Shown: positions 18,167 through 27,775 of the stretch, piece after piece
Numbering within the stretch: the stretch's first letter is position 1
Layout: every line of letters begins with the position of its first letter
NCBI GenBank assembly: GCA_039819545.1
Contig: JBCBRS010000006.1
Coordinates: 1 to 64,000, forward strand
Source: CALLPQ01 sp039819545
GTDB lineage: Bacteria; Pseudomonadota; Alphaproteobacteria; Caulobacterales; Parvularculaceae
Length of the DNA stretch: 64,000 nucleotides
Reading direction: 5' to 3'
Notes under the pieces: generated by a model
The model's database searches: none
What the model was told of the DNA's origin: nothing
What the model saw: the letters and a program-made list of their open reading frames with translations, nothing else
Made by a program: the position numbers and the translations under genes

Positions 18167-18512
18167 CTTTTACCCATGCTGGGCCCACAGGACCGCAGCG
18201 CTTTACCCGGAGACAGTTTGCCTGAAACTGGTCCTTGCAGAGATATAAGAGACGAACACGCACGCGGGCCCGGTGTTTGCATCGTTACGGATGCGGTGGA
18301 CACGCAGACACCATTACGCGGCGGGACTGTCCCTGAATTGCCCTTAATATGGGGCAAGGAAGGATAAAATCATCTTAACCTTACCGCCGACCTGGCACAA
18401 AATGAGACAAGACGCAGGGTAAGAGCATGATGGTCAGCCATTGTGGTGGCGCGGCAACGCTGTATAGGCTTTGACCGGGTATGAATCAGGAAGAAGTGGG
18501 GGTCTGGCAGGT
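18167..18512. other. Divergent intergenic region (Mla operon / CHASE2 gene)
   Basis: This 346-base gap separates two divergent transcription units and must hold both promoters. No gene, terminator or clear operator is visible. The last 45 bases are open in the CHASE2 frame through a TTG at 18471, but the ATG at 18513 has the better ribosome site. Confidence 0.45.
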
Positions 18513-20756
18513 ATGGCTGGACATCAACAGAATAAATGGTTTGCGTCCTTACCGCTGATTGTGGTGACGCTCGCGCTGATAATCATCGCGCTGAACGCCC
18601 TGGTGGGTGCGCAGTCAGGGCGTGCGCCCATGCGCGAGGCGCTGTTTGACTATTATCAGCGCCTGAAACCGGCCCCGGCCACGGCCAGTTCCAAAATCCA
18701 TGTGGTGACCATTGATGCACAAAGCGTGGAAAAAATCGGCCCTTGGCCGTGGCCGCGCACCTATATGGCGCAAATGGTCGATACACTCACGCGCAGCGGG
18801 GCCCGGGGGGTGATCATCGCTGAGCCCGTGGATGTACCCGACCCCTTGTCCCCCGAGACGATTGGCGAATTCTGGCTGAGCGGCACGCAAGATCAGGCGC
18901 TGGCCGATCAGCTGGCACTGTTGCCACGCACCAATGAAGTGCTCGCCCGGGCGCTTGCCAATGTGCCGGCAGGCATCGGTATTGCCCGCGAGAGCGCGCC
19001 GTTGACCACCACCATCGAGCGCCAGCGCGGCGATATGCAGGAGACAGCGGACTGGGTTTCCCTAAGCGATGATGATGTGCGGTATCTGGCTTTGCCCAGT
19101 GCGCGGCGACGTTATGCAGTCGATCAGGCGCTCTCAGCGGCGGCAATGCCTGTGGTGCTGGGCTTGCCCACCGACCCCGACGGCGTCTTGCGCCGTGCCT
19201 TCCTGGTCTGGTCAGACCGGGAAACCCCGCGCCCGGCGCTTAGCCTGCAGGCGGCCCGTCTTGCCCTTGGCGGGCCAAAGCTGGAGATCGTGCCAGAAAA
19301 AGTTGCCGTCACCGACCGGGGGCATACGCCTGCCCAAATTGTGCTGGGTGAGAATAAGATTGCACTCGAGAGCGGCGGCACCTTGCGGCTTTACCCCCAA
19401 CGCCGCTCCCGGGTGACGAGGACTGCCGCATGGAAAATTCTCGAGGGGAGCGCATCGGCAACCGCGATCAGCGGTGCGGTTGTCCTCATTGGTCAGGATG
19501 CGGATATTGGCCCGACAGTGCGAACGGCGCGCGGCCCACTTGCCCCGGTCATGGCCCATGCGGTGCTGGCCGATCAGCTAACCAATGGCGTAACCCTGAA
19601 ACGTCCCCTCTGGATCGGGTATCTTGAAGCGGTTGGCGTCATGCTCCTTGGCGCAGGGGCGATCATGGCCGCGCAACGCATGCAGTTCTGGCGCGCACTT
19701 GGCTTTGCAGCGGGTGCAGCGGCGCTCCTGTTTGCGCTTTCGGCAACCGCGTTTATGGCAGGCGGCCTATTGATCAATCCGATCCTGCCCGCGCTTGCCA
19801 TGTTTGTGGGTATTTTTTCCATCGCAGGCGGAAAGTCCGTGGGCACCGTATTACTCGACGATCATGTGCGCAGCAATTTCAAAGGCATGCTGCCCGAACC
19901 GGCCATGCGGGCCCTGCGCCAAGATAAAGGTAGCAAAGTGCTGGAGGGGGACCACCGGAAAATCTCGGTTCTTGCTTGCGAGCTACGCATTACCGATGAA
20001 GACCTGAACGAGCTTGCGGAAAATCCCGATGATGTGGCGCGGATCATGGCCGCAGCGAGCCACAATCTGCGCAATACCATCATTTCCATCGGTGGCACCG
20101 TGGATCAGGCCGAAGGCGGGCGCCTGTTTGCGTATCTCAATGCGCCGCTTGAAAGCGCTGATCATGTGGAAAAAGCGTGTGCCGCCGCGCTCGCCATGAT
20201 TGAGAGTATGGATAAGACAAATACGGAGCTTTCCGCCGCCAAACGTACCCGCCATATTCAGGTGCATCTCGCCATCGGCGTGGCCACCGGGCGCTGCCAT
20301 GTAGGGCCCATGGGCCATGGGCGGGCCAACCGCTATTCCGCCATTGGCCCCGCCGTTGACCGAGCCGCGTTCCTACGCCGGCAGTCGGAATTTTATGGCC
20401 CGGCGATCATCTGCGATGATGCAGTTTATCGCGAGAGCCACCATAAATATGCGTTTCTTGAACTTGACCGGCTCAAAACACCGCAGGCGGAACGCCCGAT
20501 CAATGTCCATGCGCTGATCGGCAATCCATTTATTAAATCCAGCAAGAACTTCCGCGAGCTGGAAGCGGCACATCGCGCCATGATACAGGCCTACCGGGCC
20601 GGTGATAGCGAAACTGCCGAACGCGAGTTGGCCACCATCCGTCAGTTCCCTGCCGCGAAGATTGCCCTGTTTGATATCTATGGGGAGCGAATTGCCACCA
20701 TGAAAGAAGGCGCCCGAACCGCAAGCTGGGACGGGGTTCACGAACCTGCGCTATGA
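18513..20756 (+). CDS. CHASE2 sensor protein with degenerate adenylate/guanylate cyclase domain
   Basis: Residues 1-30 carry a membrane helix. An extracytoplasmic CHASE2 domain follows (VVTIDAQSVEKIGPWPWPRT, then GVIIAEPVDVPDP). Three hydrophobic segments lie around residues 370-450, and a class III cyclase fold occupies the C-terminal part. The catalytic positions look lost. The usual first metal Asp in FADI is ACEL. The second, in IGDA, is EGGR. The purine-binding Lys of VDKF is VDQA. The Asn and Arg of VNLAAR are VDRAAF. It is probably a signalling protein without cyclase activity. The epimerase gene follows after 4 bases. Confidence 0.8.
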   Translation: MAGHQQNKWFASLPLIVVTLALIIIALNALVGAQSGRAPMREALFDYYQRLKPAPATASSKIHVVTIDAQSVEKIGPWPWPRTYMAQMVDTLTRSGARGVIIAEPVDVPDPLSPETIGEFWLSGTQDQALADQLALLPRTNEVLARALANVPAGIGIARESAPLTTTIERQRGDMQETADWVSLSDDDVRYLALPSARRRYAVDQALSAAAMPVVLGLPTDPDGVLRRAFLVWSDRETPRPALSLQAARLALGGPKLEIVPEKVAVTDRGHTPAQIVLGENKIALESGGTLRLYPQRRSRVTRTAAWKILEGSASATAISGAVVLIGQDADIGPTVRTARGPLAPVMAHAVLADQLTNGVTLKRPLWIGYLEAVGVMLLGAGAIMAAQRMQFWRALGFAAGAAALLFALSATAFMAGGLLINPILPALAMFVGIFSIAGGKSVGTVLLDDHVRSNFKGMLPEPAMRALRQDKGSKVLEGDHRKISVLACELRITDEDLNELAENPDDVARIMAAASHNLRNTIISIGGTVDQAEGGRLFAYLNAPLESADHVEKACAAALAMIESMDKTNTELSAAKRTRHIQVHLAIGVATGRCHVGPMGHGRANRYSAIGPAVDRAAFLRRQSEFYGPAIICDDAVYRESHHKYAFLELDRLKTPQAERPINVHALIGNPFIKSSKNFRELEAAHRAMIQAYRAGDSETAERELATIRQFPAAKIALFDIYGERIATMKEGARTASWDGVHEPAL

Positions 20757-20760
20757 ATGC

Positions 20761-21774
20761 ATGCGCACACTGACAATTAGCACTCAGCGCTACCGCACCC
20801 ACAAACCGTTTCGCATTGCGCGCGGCGAAAAGACGGCTGCGGAACAGGTAATCGTCACGGTGCGCGATGGGGCCCATGCCGGGCGCGGCGCATGCGTGCC
20901 CTATGGCCGTTATGGCGAGACGATAGATGAGGTGATTGCTGCCATTGAGACCTGTCGCCCGCTGGTGGAAAAGGCGCACGCGGCCCCCACCGACATCGCT
21001 GCCACCCTTGCGACCCAAGTTAAAGGCGCTGCCCGCAACGCGCTTGATTGCGCGCTTTATGATCTTGCGGCAAACCAGGCGCGCGCACCCGTATGGACGC
21101 AGGTCGGTTTGCGCCCGCCACAGCCCATGCCAACGGCCATGACCATCAGCGTCGATACGCCGGCAACAATGGCCAGCCAGGCGGCGCAGCTATCAAACTT
21201 TCCGCTGATCAAGCTGAAACTTGGCGGGGATGATGCAGACCCGGCGCGGGTGGAGGCTGTTCACCAAGCCCAGCCCGACGCCAAACTGATCCTTGATGCC
21301 AATGAAAGCCTGACCCGGGCGCGCCTTGACCGGTTGAGCGAAACCTTGCCCTGGCCACAGATTGCGTTGATTGAACAACCACTCCCCGCTGACCGGGATG
21401 CGGACCTGAAAGGGTATCCCTACCGCGACTATCTGTGTGCCGATGAAAGTATCCATGGCGAGGATGACCTGCCCCAAATCGCGGCATATTTCGGCGCAGT
21501 AAATATCAAGCTCGACAAGGCTGGCGGGATTGCACCGGCCATTGCGCTGGCCCGCACCGCACGCAAGCACAATTTGAAAGTCATGATCGGGTGTATGCTG
21601 GGCTCATCCCTCGCCATGGCACCAGCCTTTATGATGAATACCCTCGCTGACTTTCTGGACCTCGACGGACCGCTACTCCTGCGTGATGATGACGCCAGTG
21701 GCTTTACGTTTACCGGGGGCATCATGCACCCGGCGCAGCTTTGGGGGTATGGGAATTGGGATGAGGCGGTGTAA
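20761..21774 (+). CDS. Dipeptide epimerase (enolase superfamily)
   Basis: This 337-residue protein matches the L-Ala-D/L-Glu epimerase group, which recycles murein peptides by inverting the second residue. The catalytic K-x-K is in PLIKLKLGGDD. Metal ligands are the Asp of LILDANE, the Glu of ALIEQPLP and the Asp of LCADESI. The second catalytic Lys is in VNIKLDKAGG. The C-terminal DLDGPLLLRDDDASG also fits dipeptide epimerases. The exact dipeptide specificity cannot be read from sequence. It lies 4 bases after the CHASE2 gene and is convergent with the MFS gene. Confidence 0.85.
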   Translation: MRTLTISTQRYRTHKPFRIARGEKTAAEQVIVTVRDGAHAGRGACVPYGRYGETIDEVIAAIETCRPLVEKAHAAPTDIAATLATQVKGAARNALDCALYDLAANQARAPVWTQVGLRPPQPMPTAMTISVDTPATMASQAAQLSNFPLIKLKLGGDDADPARVEAVHQAQPDAKLILDANESLTRARLDRLSETLPWPQIALIEQPLPADRDADLKGYPYRDYLCADESIHGEDDLPQIAAYFGAVNIKLDKAGGIAPAIALARTARKHNLKVMIGCMLGSSLAMAPAFMMNTLADFLDLDGPLLLRDDDASGFTFTGGIMHPAQLWGYGNWDEAV

Positions 21775-21816
21775 TTGGTCTGTATTCCAGGGCAAGCAAA
21801 GCGCCGGCCCTCAAAT

Positions 21817-23028
21817 TCACTCAAATAGCTTTTGCCCCTGCCAGATGCGGCCCAAAACCATCGCGAGCGCCAGAGCCGAAAAGCCCAAAACCGACATCAG
21901 GCCGTAGGCCCATGCGGGGCCTGCGCGCTCAAACACGTACCCGGCAATGATGGTGGCGACACCGGTTAGTGCACCGACGCCGGTGGTGGAAAAGACGACC
22001 ATTCCCGTATTCACAAGACGCACGGGCACAGCCCGGTCAACAAATTCCACCGCGCCAAGATAGGCCGCACCAAAAGTCAGGGCATGGAGCATCTGTAGAC
22101 AGAACAACAGGGGCAACGTTGGCTCGGAAGCGGTGCCGGCCCAGCGTACACCGGCGGCCAGCGCCCCGATCGCGAGGAGCCGCGCAACCCCCAGACGTTT
22201 GGCCAAGGGGCGTGCGGTGGTCAGCAAAACGATTTCTGCCATGACGCCCACCGCCCATAACCAGCCGATGGTCAGCGGCGAATAGCCCAGCGTTGGCCAG
22301 TGCAATACGGAGTAGGCGTAATAAACCGCATGCCCCGCCTGGGTCAGACCGGCGGCAAAAAGCGCGATCAGAAAAACCGGATTTGACACCAAGCGTAGCG
22401 CCTCGTCCCAAAACGCCGAAGCGCGCCCGCCAGGTGGTTTGTCCTGTTCGGTGTCTTGCGGTGTCGCTGCATCAGCAAAAGGTGGCAGGATGAGCGTTAC
22501 CCCAACGCCGGCAAGCGCCGCCAGAAAAAGAACCATCGCCACGGGGCCAAACCCGGCCTCGCGGAAATAGTATCCAAGGGTCACATTAGCGAGCAGGAAC
22601 GCCAGCGTTCCCACCGCACGGATCGGTCCATAAACCACAAGCCCGTTGCGATCAGCACGTAGCACAAGGCTATCGATCAGCGGGACCATGAGCCCGAAGG
22701 CAAAGATCATTCCCGCCGCCCCCACCGCGATCAGGATTATGTGTCCCCCCATAAGCGTCAAACCCGCTGCCGCTGCCGACACCATGGTCATCCACAAAAG
22801 CGGCTTTCGTTTATCCTTATGCTGATCAGCAAGGCGCGCAATTACGGGCGCGCAAACCAATCGTAGCGCAAGCGCGATTCCGTTGATCAGGCCAATTGCA
22901 GAAGGCGAAAACCCGGCCAACGCCAGCCAGCCGGAAAAAAACGGCAATAAAACACCCAGAAAAACAAAGTGCGCCGTATAAATGCCCGCGAAATGCGCCG
23001 CGAGCCGCCGCCCCCCTATACCCGGCAT
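21817..23028 (-). CDS. MFS transporter (3-phenylpropionate/nucleoside-symporter-like)
   Basis: This 403-residue protein has twelve predicted membrane segments. Its N-terminus, FLGVLLPFFSGWLALAGFSP, with RLVCAPVIARLADQHKDKRK in the first cytoplasmic loop, matches the MFS_1-like group that includes HcaT. The substrate cannot be deduced. It follows the PEPC-like gene after 36 bases on the same strand, suggesting an operon, and converges on the epimerase gene with a 42-base gap. Confidence 0.8.
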   Translation of the reverse strand: MPGIGGRRLAAHFAGIYTAHFVFLGVLLPFFSGWLALAGFSPSAIGLINGIALALRLVCAPVIARLADQHKDKRKPLLWMTMVSAAAAGLTLMGGHIILIAVGAAGMIFAFGLMVPLIDSLVLRADRNGLVVYGPIRAVGTLAFLLANVTLGYYFREAGFGPVAMVLFLAALAGVGVTLILPPFADAATPQDTEQDKPPGGRASAFWDEALRLVSNPVFLIALFAAGLTQAGHAVYYAYSVLHWPTLGYSPLTIGWLWAVGVMAEIVLLTTARPLAKRLGVARLLAIGALAAGVRWAGTASEPTLPLLFCLQMLHALTFGAAYLGAVEFVDRAVPVRLVNTGMVVFSTTGVGALTGVATIIAGYVFERAGPAWAYGLMSVLGFSALALAMVLGRIWQGQKLFE

Positions 23029-23064
23029 GGCGCAGTTCCGATCTTTAGCGCGCGTCGCACCTGT

Positions 23065-25899
23065 TTATCCGTATGCCCCATAGGCATGGGATATGCCGAC
23101 ACCGATCTCGCGCATCATCTCCTGAATGCGGGCCAGGGGCTCGCGTACCTCGTGTTGGATTTCCGGGTAACCGCTTTCCCCGCCAAGATCGACGCTTGTG
23201 TCCTCTTTGATCCCTGATAGGGCCTGCACCCGGCTATGCATGACCGGGAAAATAGTATCGAGCAGCGGCAAAAGCTCATCAAAATTTAGCGCCAGCGCGA
23301 GATCAATCAGATCCACAAGACGAACCTCATGGCGACCCGAAAAGCCTGGCAAGCCAGCGACCATACTCACCGCGTGCATGATTAGGGCTTGGCGGATCGC
23401 ATGGAGGATATGCAGATCCACGCGGTCTTCGCGCCGCACACTCGTGCGCTCCACCCCGTCAATTGCCTCCAGCACGCTGTCAAACTGCGAAAGATCCGTA
23501 GAAAGATGATTACCAAGACGAGATAGGGCAGTATAAACGTCCTGATCACCTAGGCGGCTTGCCAGCCGCTCATAGACGGTTCGTTTATGGTCGTCGGTTT
23601 CGCGCGCCGCACGCCGGATCCAGTATGTTGCGTTATAAATGTTAGCGTAGGCGGTAAAAGCTGGCAGGCTCGTCAGGTCCCGCGCGCGCGCGGCATAACA
23701 GATCAGCGCCCGCATCCTTGGCGAGCCCTCGATATGGGTAACCAGACGATCAGCCTCCTGGCGAACAGCAGAACCAATACCGCAGGCCACGTTGGCGGGG
23801 ATCGCCAATTGCTGAAGGATCGCGTTATGCGGAATTGCCCGAAGCGCCCGCGGCGACATATCAGCGGTACCTTTTTTCTGGCGCCGTGTCTTACGCGACC
23901 CTGTCGTAAAGAGAAACCGATGCGCGAAGGTGGCAATGGCGCTTGTATAGTCAGGATTAGCGAAGAGACTTTCCTGCCACGTTTTCAGGGCGCGATAAAA
24001 ATCCCAGGAGAAATTGATATCATCATAAAACGCATCGCCCGGCGCCTGCGTGTACGATTGATAGGTCACCCGAACGATTTCACGCACAGTGCGCAGCGCG
24101 ATGGCTGGGCTATGAAAATGCAAGAACCCTTCGCCGCCCTGAAAACTACTTTCCACATTGGTGGGAATGTTGTGGCGGGCAAACCGCCCGCGCGCCCAGG
24201 GCGTCATAAGGTGGTGCAGCCGAGCCTCAAGATCAAAGGGCGGCGTGCCGCGGCCCATGCTTTCACCATTGGTGTTAAAGATCAGCGCTTCAACGCCCTC
24301 AATCTTTGCCTCGCACAAGGCGCGGGCCAGAAGAATATGTAACCGCTCTATGGCAAGGTCAGCCGCAATCTGGCCCATGAACCGGCCACTGTCTGAAAAA
24401 CCGAGCTGGATTGAAATCCGCCCGCGCTGTCGGATGTAATCCTGATACGGTTTTTCTTTGAGAAGCTGTTCGAGAAACCGACCGCCGCGCTCCATGGCCG
24501 ATGGCGTTTCAAACAGCGGTGAAATATCGAGCTTATCGGCCACGCCATAGGCACGCGCCATATAGACGGCACCCATGATCGTGGCCGGCGCCTCGCTCTC
24601 GGCAATCAGGAACCGGATGGGCGTATCGGCGTCAATATGTTTCAGGATTTGCGCGCACAACATGAATTGCCGCCGCGCGGTCATCTGCTCCAGAAAGACG
24701 GCGGCGAAGTTAATACTGTGCTGACCGGTATCACCGGCCTGGCGGGCAGCCAGTTCAAGCGTGGATCGACCCATAAAGTCCGCATCATCATGGATACCAA
24801 AATCAACCCGCAAGGCAGACCGCACCTGCGCGGCGTTCACCCGCAGATGAATGCGCGCGAGCCCAAGACCACAGAGCGTCATACGCGCACGAAGCAGGCA
24901 CAAATCCCGTATTGCGGGATCCGTTGGGGCGCTTTCGATATGCGCGGTAATCGCCGTAATAAAGGGCTGAAGGCTGATGATCTTGTCCGCGTGGTCAGCG
25001 GTGAGGTGATTGGCGGCCCGCGTCGCCATTTCCGGATCGGTGAGGTCTCTTACAAAAACCGTCACCTGATCTTCGGTCAATTGCGCGGCCCGGACCAGAT
25101 GATCGCGGTGAGGGGCAAGCGCATGGTCCCCATCATCACCAATCACGGCGGAAAGGTCTTGTGCATAAGCCCGCAATTGCGCCGCCTTCTCCCGAAGGCG
25201 AATGGTCAGCGTTTGCGACCAGTGGATATCGGTGCGCCCGTCAAGATCGTAACCAACCCAGGTGGCAAGGCTCACCGGTTGGGGGTTCAGGGACCACCAC
25301 TGGTCGGGAAACTGTGCGCGCGCGTGGTCGAGAATATCACCCACCACCGTATCGATGGCCGCGCGCGCATTGGCCATTGCGTCCACAACATCTTCATGTT
25401 CTGCGCCGAGTGACAGGCCATCATCCGGGCGGTGGGAGATACCGGAGAGCAGCTTTTCATCGGATATGCCGAGATCATCCTTGTGGCGATCATCCACATA
25501 CTGACTGATATTTTTTCGTAACGCCCGCGAAAGCGCAAAGGTAGGATGACCGGTAAAGACAATGCCTGCGCCTGTGCGTTCCACCTCAGCTGCAAAAGCA
25601 TCAAAACTTGGTGCGTCGGCTGCCAATGCTGGCACGCTCGGCGCCTCTACCGGCGGGTGTGCGGCAACAAATCTGTCGGCCCGTTTTTCCAGCGCCTGAT
25701 CACTCAGATGCCGGGCAAGACCGTCAAGGTCATCAAGGGTGCACGCCCCGTCTTCCAGTTTAACGGCCAGAAGATGCGCGAGACGCTGCACCGAATTGAT
25801 CATCGGATCATCGTCAATTTCTCCGGCAATGGTGTTTAGCCGGTCGCGGCACCAGGAGAGAAAAGCGTCCGTATCCGAATGAGGGGCGGCAGCGGCCAT
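23065..25899 (-). CDS. Phosphoenolpyruvate carboxylase-like protein with altered active site
   Basis: Canonical PEPC carboxylates PEP to oxaloacetate. This 944-residue protein aligns with the family through IVFTGHPTFALSRALRK (family TAHPTE) and VGYDLDGRTDIH (family GGDRDGNP). Further matches are GFSDSGRFMG (family GYSDSxKDxG) and RALRAIPHNAI. However, the catalytic segment FHGRGGxxGRGG reads FNTNGESMGRGT, so the essential His and the first Arg are missing, and the Lys of SDSxKD is replaced. The C-terminus ends in GAYG instead of NTG. Activity is therefore doubtful. The ATG at 25899 has a GGAG ribosome site; an ATG-like start 15 codons upstream is weaker. The MFS gene follows after 36 bases. 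Confidence 0.75.
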   Translation of the reverse strand: MAAAAPHSDTDAFLSWCRDRLNTIAGEIDDDPMINSVQRLAHLLAVKLEDGACTLDDLDGLARHLSDQALEKRADRFVAAHPPVEAPSVPALAADAPSFDAFAAEVERTGAGIVFTGHPTFALSRALRKNISQYVDDRHKDDLGISDEKLLSGISHRPDDGLSLGAEHEDVVDAMANARAAIDTVVGDILDHARAQFPDQWWSLNPQPVSLATWVGYDLDGRTDIHWSQTLTIRLREKAAQLRAYAQDLSAVIGDDGDHALAPHRDHLVRAAQLTEDQVTVFVRDLTDPEMATRAANHLTADHADKIISLQPFITAITAHIESAPTDPAIRDLCLLRARMTLCGLGLARIHLRVNAAQVRSALRVDFGIHDDADFMGRSTLELAARQAGDTGQHSINFAAVFLEQMTARRQFMLCAQILKHIDADTPIRFLIAESEAPATIMGAVYMARAYGVADKLDISPLFETPSAMERGGRFLEQLLKEKPYQDYIRQRGRISIQLGFSDSGRFMGQIAADLAIERLHILLARALCEAKIEGVEALIFNTNGESMGRGTPPFDLEARLHHLMTPWARGRFARHNIPTNVESSFQGGEGFLHFHSPAIALRTVREIVRVTYQSYTQAPGDAFYDDINFSWDFYRALKTWQESLFANPDYTSAIATFAHRFLFTTGSRKTRRQKKGTADMSPRALRAIPHNAILQQLAIPANVACGIGSAVRQEADRLVTHIEGSPRMRALICYAARARDLTSLPAFTAYANIYNATYWIRRAARETDDHKRTVYERLASRLGDQDVYTALSRLGNHLSTDLSQFDSVLEAIDGVERTSVRREDRVDLHILHAIRQALIMHAVSMVAGLPGFSGRHEVRLVDLIDLALALNFDELLPLLDTIFPVMHSRVQALSGIKEDTSVDLGGESGYPEIQHEVREPLARIQEMMREIGVGISHAYGAYG

Positions 25900-26038
25900 A
25901 TGGTCTTCTCCACTATCACAAGTCAGCAGCGAGAGCCGCAGCAAGGATATCCGAGGCCAGCAACCCTTCCGCGGGCATAAAGGATCGTTAAGCGGCGCGC
26001 AATGCAGACCCGGCGCGCCTGTTCACGATCGGCCAGCC

Positions 26039-26075
26039 ATAAAAAAATACCGCTGATGATGATCACCAGCGGTAT
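26039..26075 (-). terminator. Terminator after the cold-shock gene
   Basis: ATACCGCTG (26047-26055) and CAGCGGTAT (26067-26075) form a perfect nine-pair stem with an 11-base loop. On the minus strand it is followed by seven T. It lies about 48 bases past the cold-shock gene stop. Confidence 0.85.
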
Positions 26076-26122
26076 CGGATTAGGTCTCTATCAAAAGGTC
26101 CGCCGGCAAGCGGACAATAGAG

Positions 26123-26326
26123 TTAGACGATTTTCAGATCGGACGCGGCGGTCTTGCCGCGGTCGGTGGCAAGCTCGTAGCTTACGCGCTGACCATCATC
26201 GAGCCCACGCAGGCCTGCAGCCTGTACGGCGGTGATATGCACAAACACATCATTGCCGCCTTCGTCGGGGGCGATAAACCCAAATCCTTTGGTGGCGTTA
26301 AACCACTTTACGGTACCAGTAGCCAT
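26123..26326 (-). CDS. Cold-shock domain protein (CspA family)
   Basis: This 67-residue RNA/DNA-binding protein has the two RNP motifs KGFGFI and DVFVHI in the order seen in CspA, and begins MATGTVKWFNATKG. The ATG at 26326 has a GAGGAG ribosome site; the 22 codons open upstream are not part of the domain. A strong terminator follows. It is preceded by a 329-base non-coding stretch that may include a long leader, as in other cold-shock genes. Confidence 0.93.
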   Translation of the reverse strand: MATGTVKWFNATKGFGFIAPDEGGNDVFVHITAVQAAGLRGLDDGQRVSYELATDRGKTAASDLKIV

Positions 26327-26655
26327 TTTCAGAGTCTCCTCAAGTTCAGTTCCACCGTCGCCCACCGCTACGCGGACAAAGGCAATAGGCAACCTGTCTT
26401 GGGATTTCCATTAAGCTGGCCGTCGCTCTTTAGAAAAGGGCTCTTCGGAAAAAGGATCGTCAGAAGGCAAAGTCTAAGGGGTGGTCAAAACAAAGTCGCG
26501 AACGCACTAAACGTACTCGGCGCGAAAACGTCAAGATAATTCGCCTCCATGGCGGAAAAGAACCGGGGAAATCGTGTAATTTACATTTTTTTCAGACAGG
26601 AACACGGACTCTGCGGGTCGCAGACTAAAATGATGCCACGGTTATGACAGTTTTA
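26327..26655. other. Upstream region of the cold-shock gene
   Basis: This stretch has no credible gene. It holds the promoter and probably a long 5' untranslated leader of the cold-shock gene. I could not identify a specific cold box or RNA switch by eye. Confidence 0.4.
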
Positions 26656-27666
26656 CTACGGCGCTTTTGACATCCGGCCGCGCCCTTCATTGGTGATCTG
26701 ATTATCCTGCACGGTCGCGGTAACACGCGTGGGGTTGCGGATCAGTCGCGCGCTTGGATGGTGGTTAACAAAATGGTTCCCCACCACCCGCACCTGATCG
26801 GCGCTGCCCCCGCGCGAAGCATCGTAATTGATGATCGTGGCGTTTTCCGCTGTTGCGCGTTGCATGACAAAATTTCCCGCAAAAGAAACAAGTCCGCCGC
26901 GGGTCACATCAAGCGTATAGCTGGACCGCCCGGCCACATCATCGAAATATGACCCGGTCACGGCGGTCACACCGGCGAGGCTTTTTATGTGGTGACCGAT
27001 TTTTGTGCCCAGAAACCGCGAGTCATAGATCAGCAACTGCGCGCCGGACGACAGGTAAACCCCGTGGGAGTACCCGTCACCATGGCCATTGTTCAAAAAT
27101 GTTGAGTTGCGGATTTCGATCCGGCCATTTTCAGATCCGGTGGCGAGGATACCGTCTTCATTCGTATCAAACACACAATTGATGACCCATAGATCCTTGC
27201 CATCATGGCGGATGCCCGCACCATTGCGGTCGCGCGCCCGGGCGCCGCGGAAGGTGATATTCTCCACATGGAGCGACACACCGAGGTCTGGTACCAAAAG
27301 CCCCTTAGAAACCGGATTGAGCGATTGCAGTACAACCTCCCCCTCCCCCACAAGCTTAATCGTCTTGAAGATCTTCAGGTCTTGCACGTTATAGGTACCG
27401 GCGGGAATTGAGACCACGTCGCCGCGCTTGGCCTTGCTAATCTGTTTTTGCAGCCAGCGGCCATTACGCGCCTGTTGCGTCATCGTTTCTTCTGGCGAGC
27501 GTATTTCACTTTGGTCTGTATACGCATGAACCGTCTGTATGAACAGACCTGTCGCCGGGAGGGTAATCGCGATGAGCAGAAAAAACGCCGCCCGGCTACC
27601 GTTACAACGGTGCGACCGCAACCATCCAGGTACGCTTGATCGGTGTGCCTTTACCGCAATTTCCAT
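26656..27666 (-). CDS. Secreted right-handed beta-helix repeat protein
   Basis: This 336-residue protein has an N-terminal membrane/signal segment (about residues 26-48, AAFFLLIAITLPATGLF). It is followed by a parallel beta-helix domain. Typical pectate-lyase-like elements are VSIPAGTYNVQDLKIFKTIK, repeated rungs such as NGRIEIRNSTFLNNG and NCVFDTNEDGIL, and asparagine-rich turns. No catalytic lyase residues can be assigned. It probably binds or cleaves a polysaccharide outside the cytoplasm, by family analogy. It lies 109 bases downstream of tadC on the same strand, so a link to the pilus locus is possible but unproven. Confidence 0.72.
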   Translation of the reverse strand: MEIAVKAHRSSVPGWLRSHRCNGSRAAFFLLIAITLPATGLFIQTVHAYTDQSEIRSPEETMTQQARNGRWLQKQISKAKRGDVVSIPAGTYNVQDLKIFKTIKLVGEGEVVLQSLNPVSKGLLVPDLGVSLHVENITFRGARARDRNGAGIRHDGKDLWVINCVFDTNEDGILATGSENGRIEIRNSTFLNNGHGDGYSHGVYLSSGAQLLIYDSRFLGTKIGHHIKSLAGVTAVTGSYFDDVAGRSSYTLDVTRGGLVSFAGNFVMQRATAENATIINYDASRGGSADQVRVVGNHFVNHHPSARLIRNPTRVTATVQDNQITNEGRGRMSKAP

Positions 27667-27775
27667 GATCGACCTCGATCGGGAACACTCTCCCCACCTC
27701 TATCTTATCATGGAAGTCGTGGTGCATCCTAGGGTGACCTGTTCAACTTAACAGAGAACCTGTTCGGCTAAGCTC

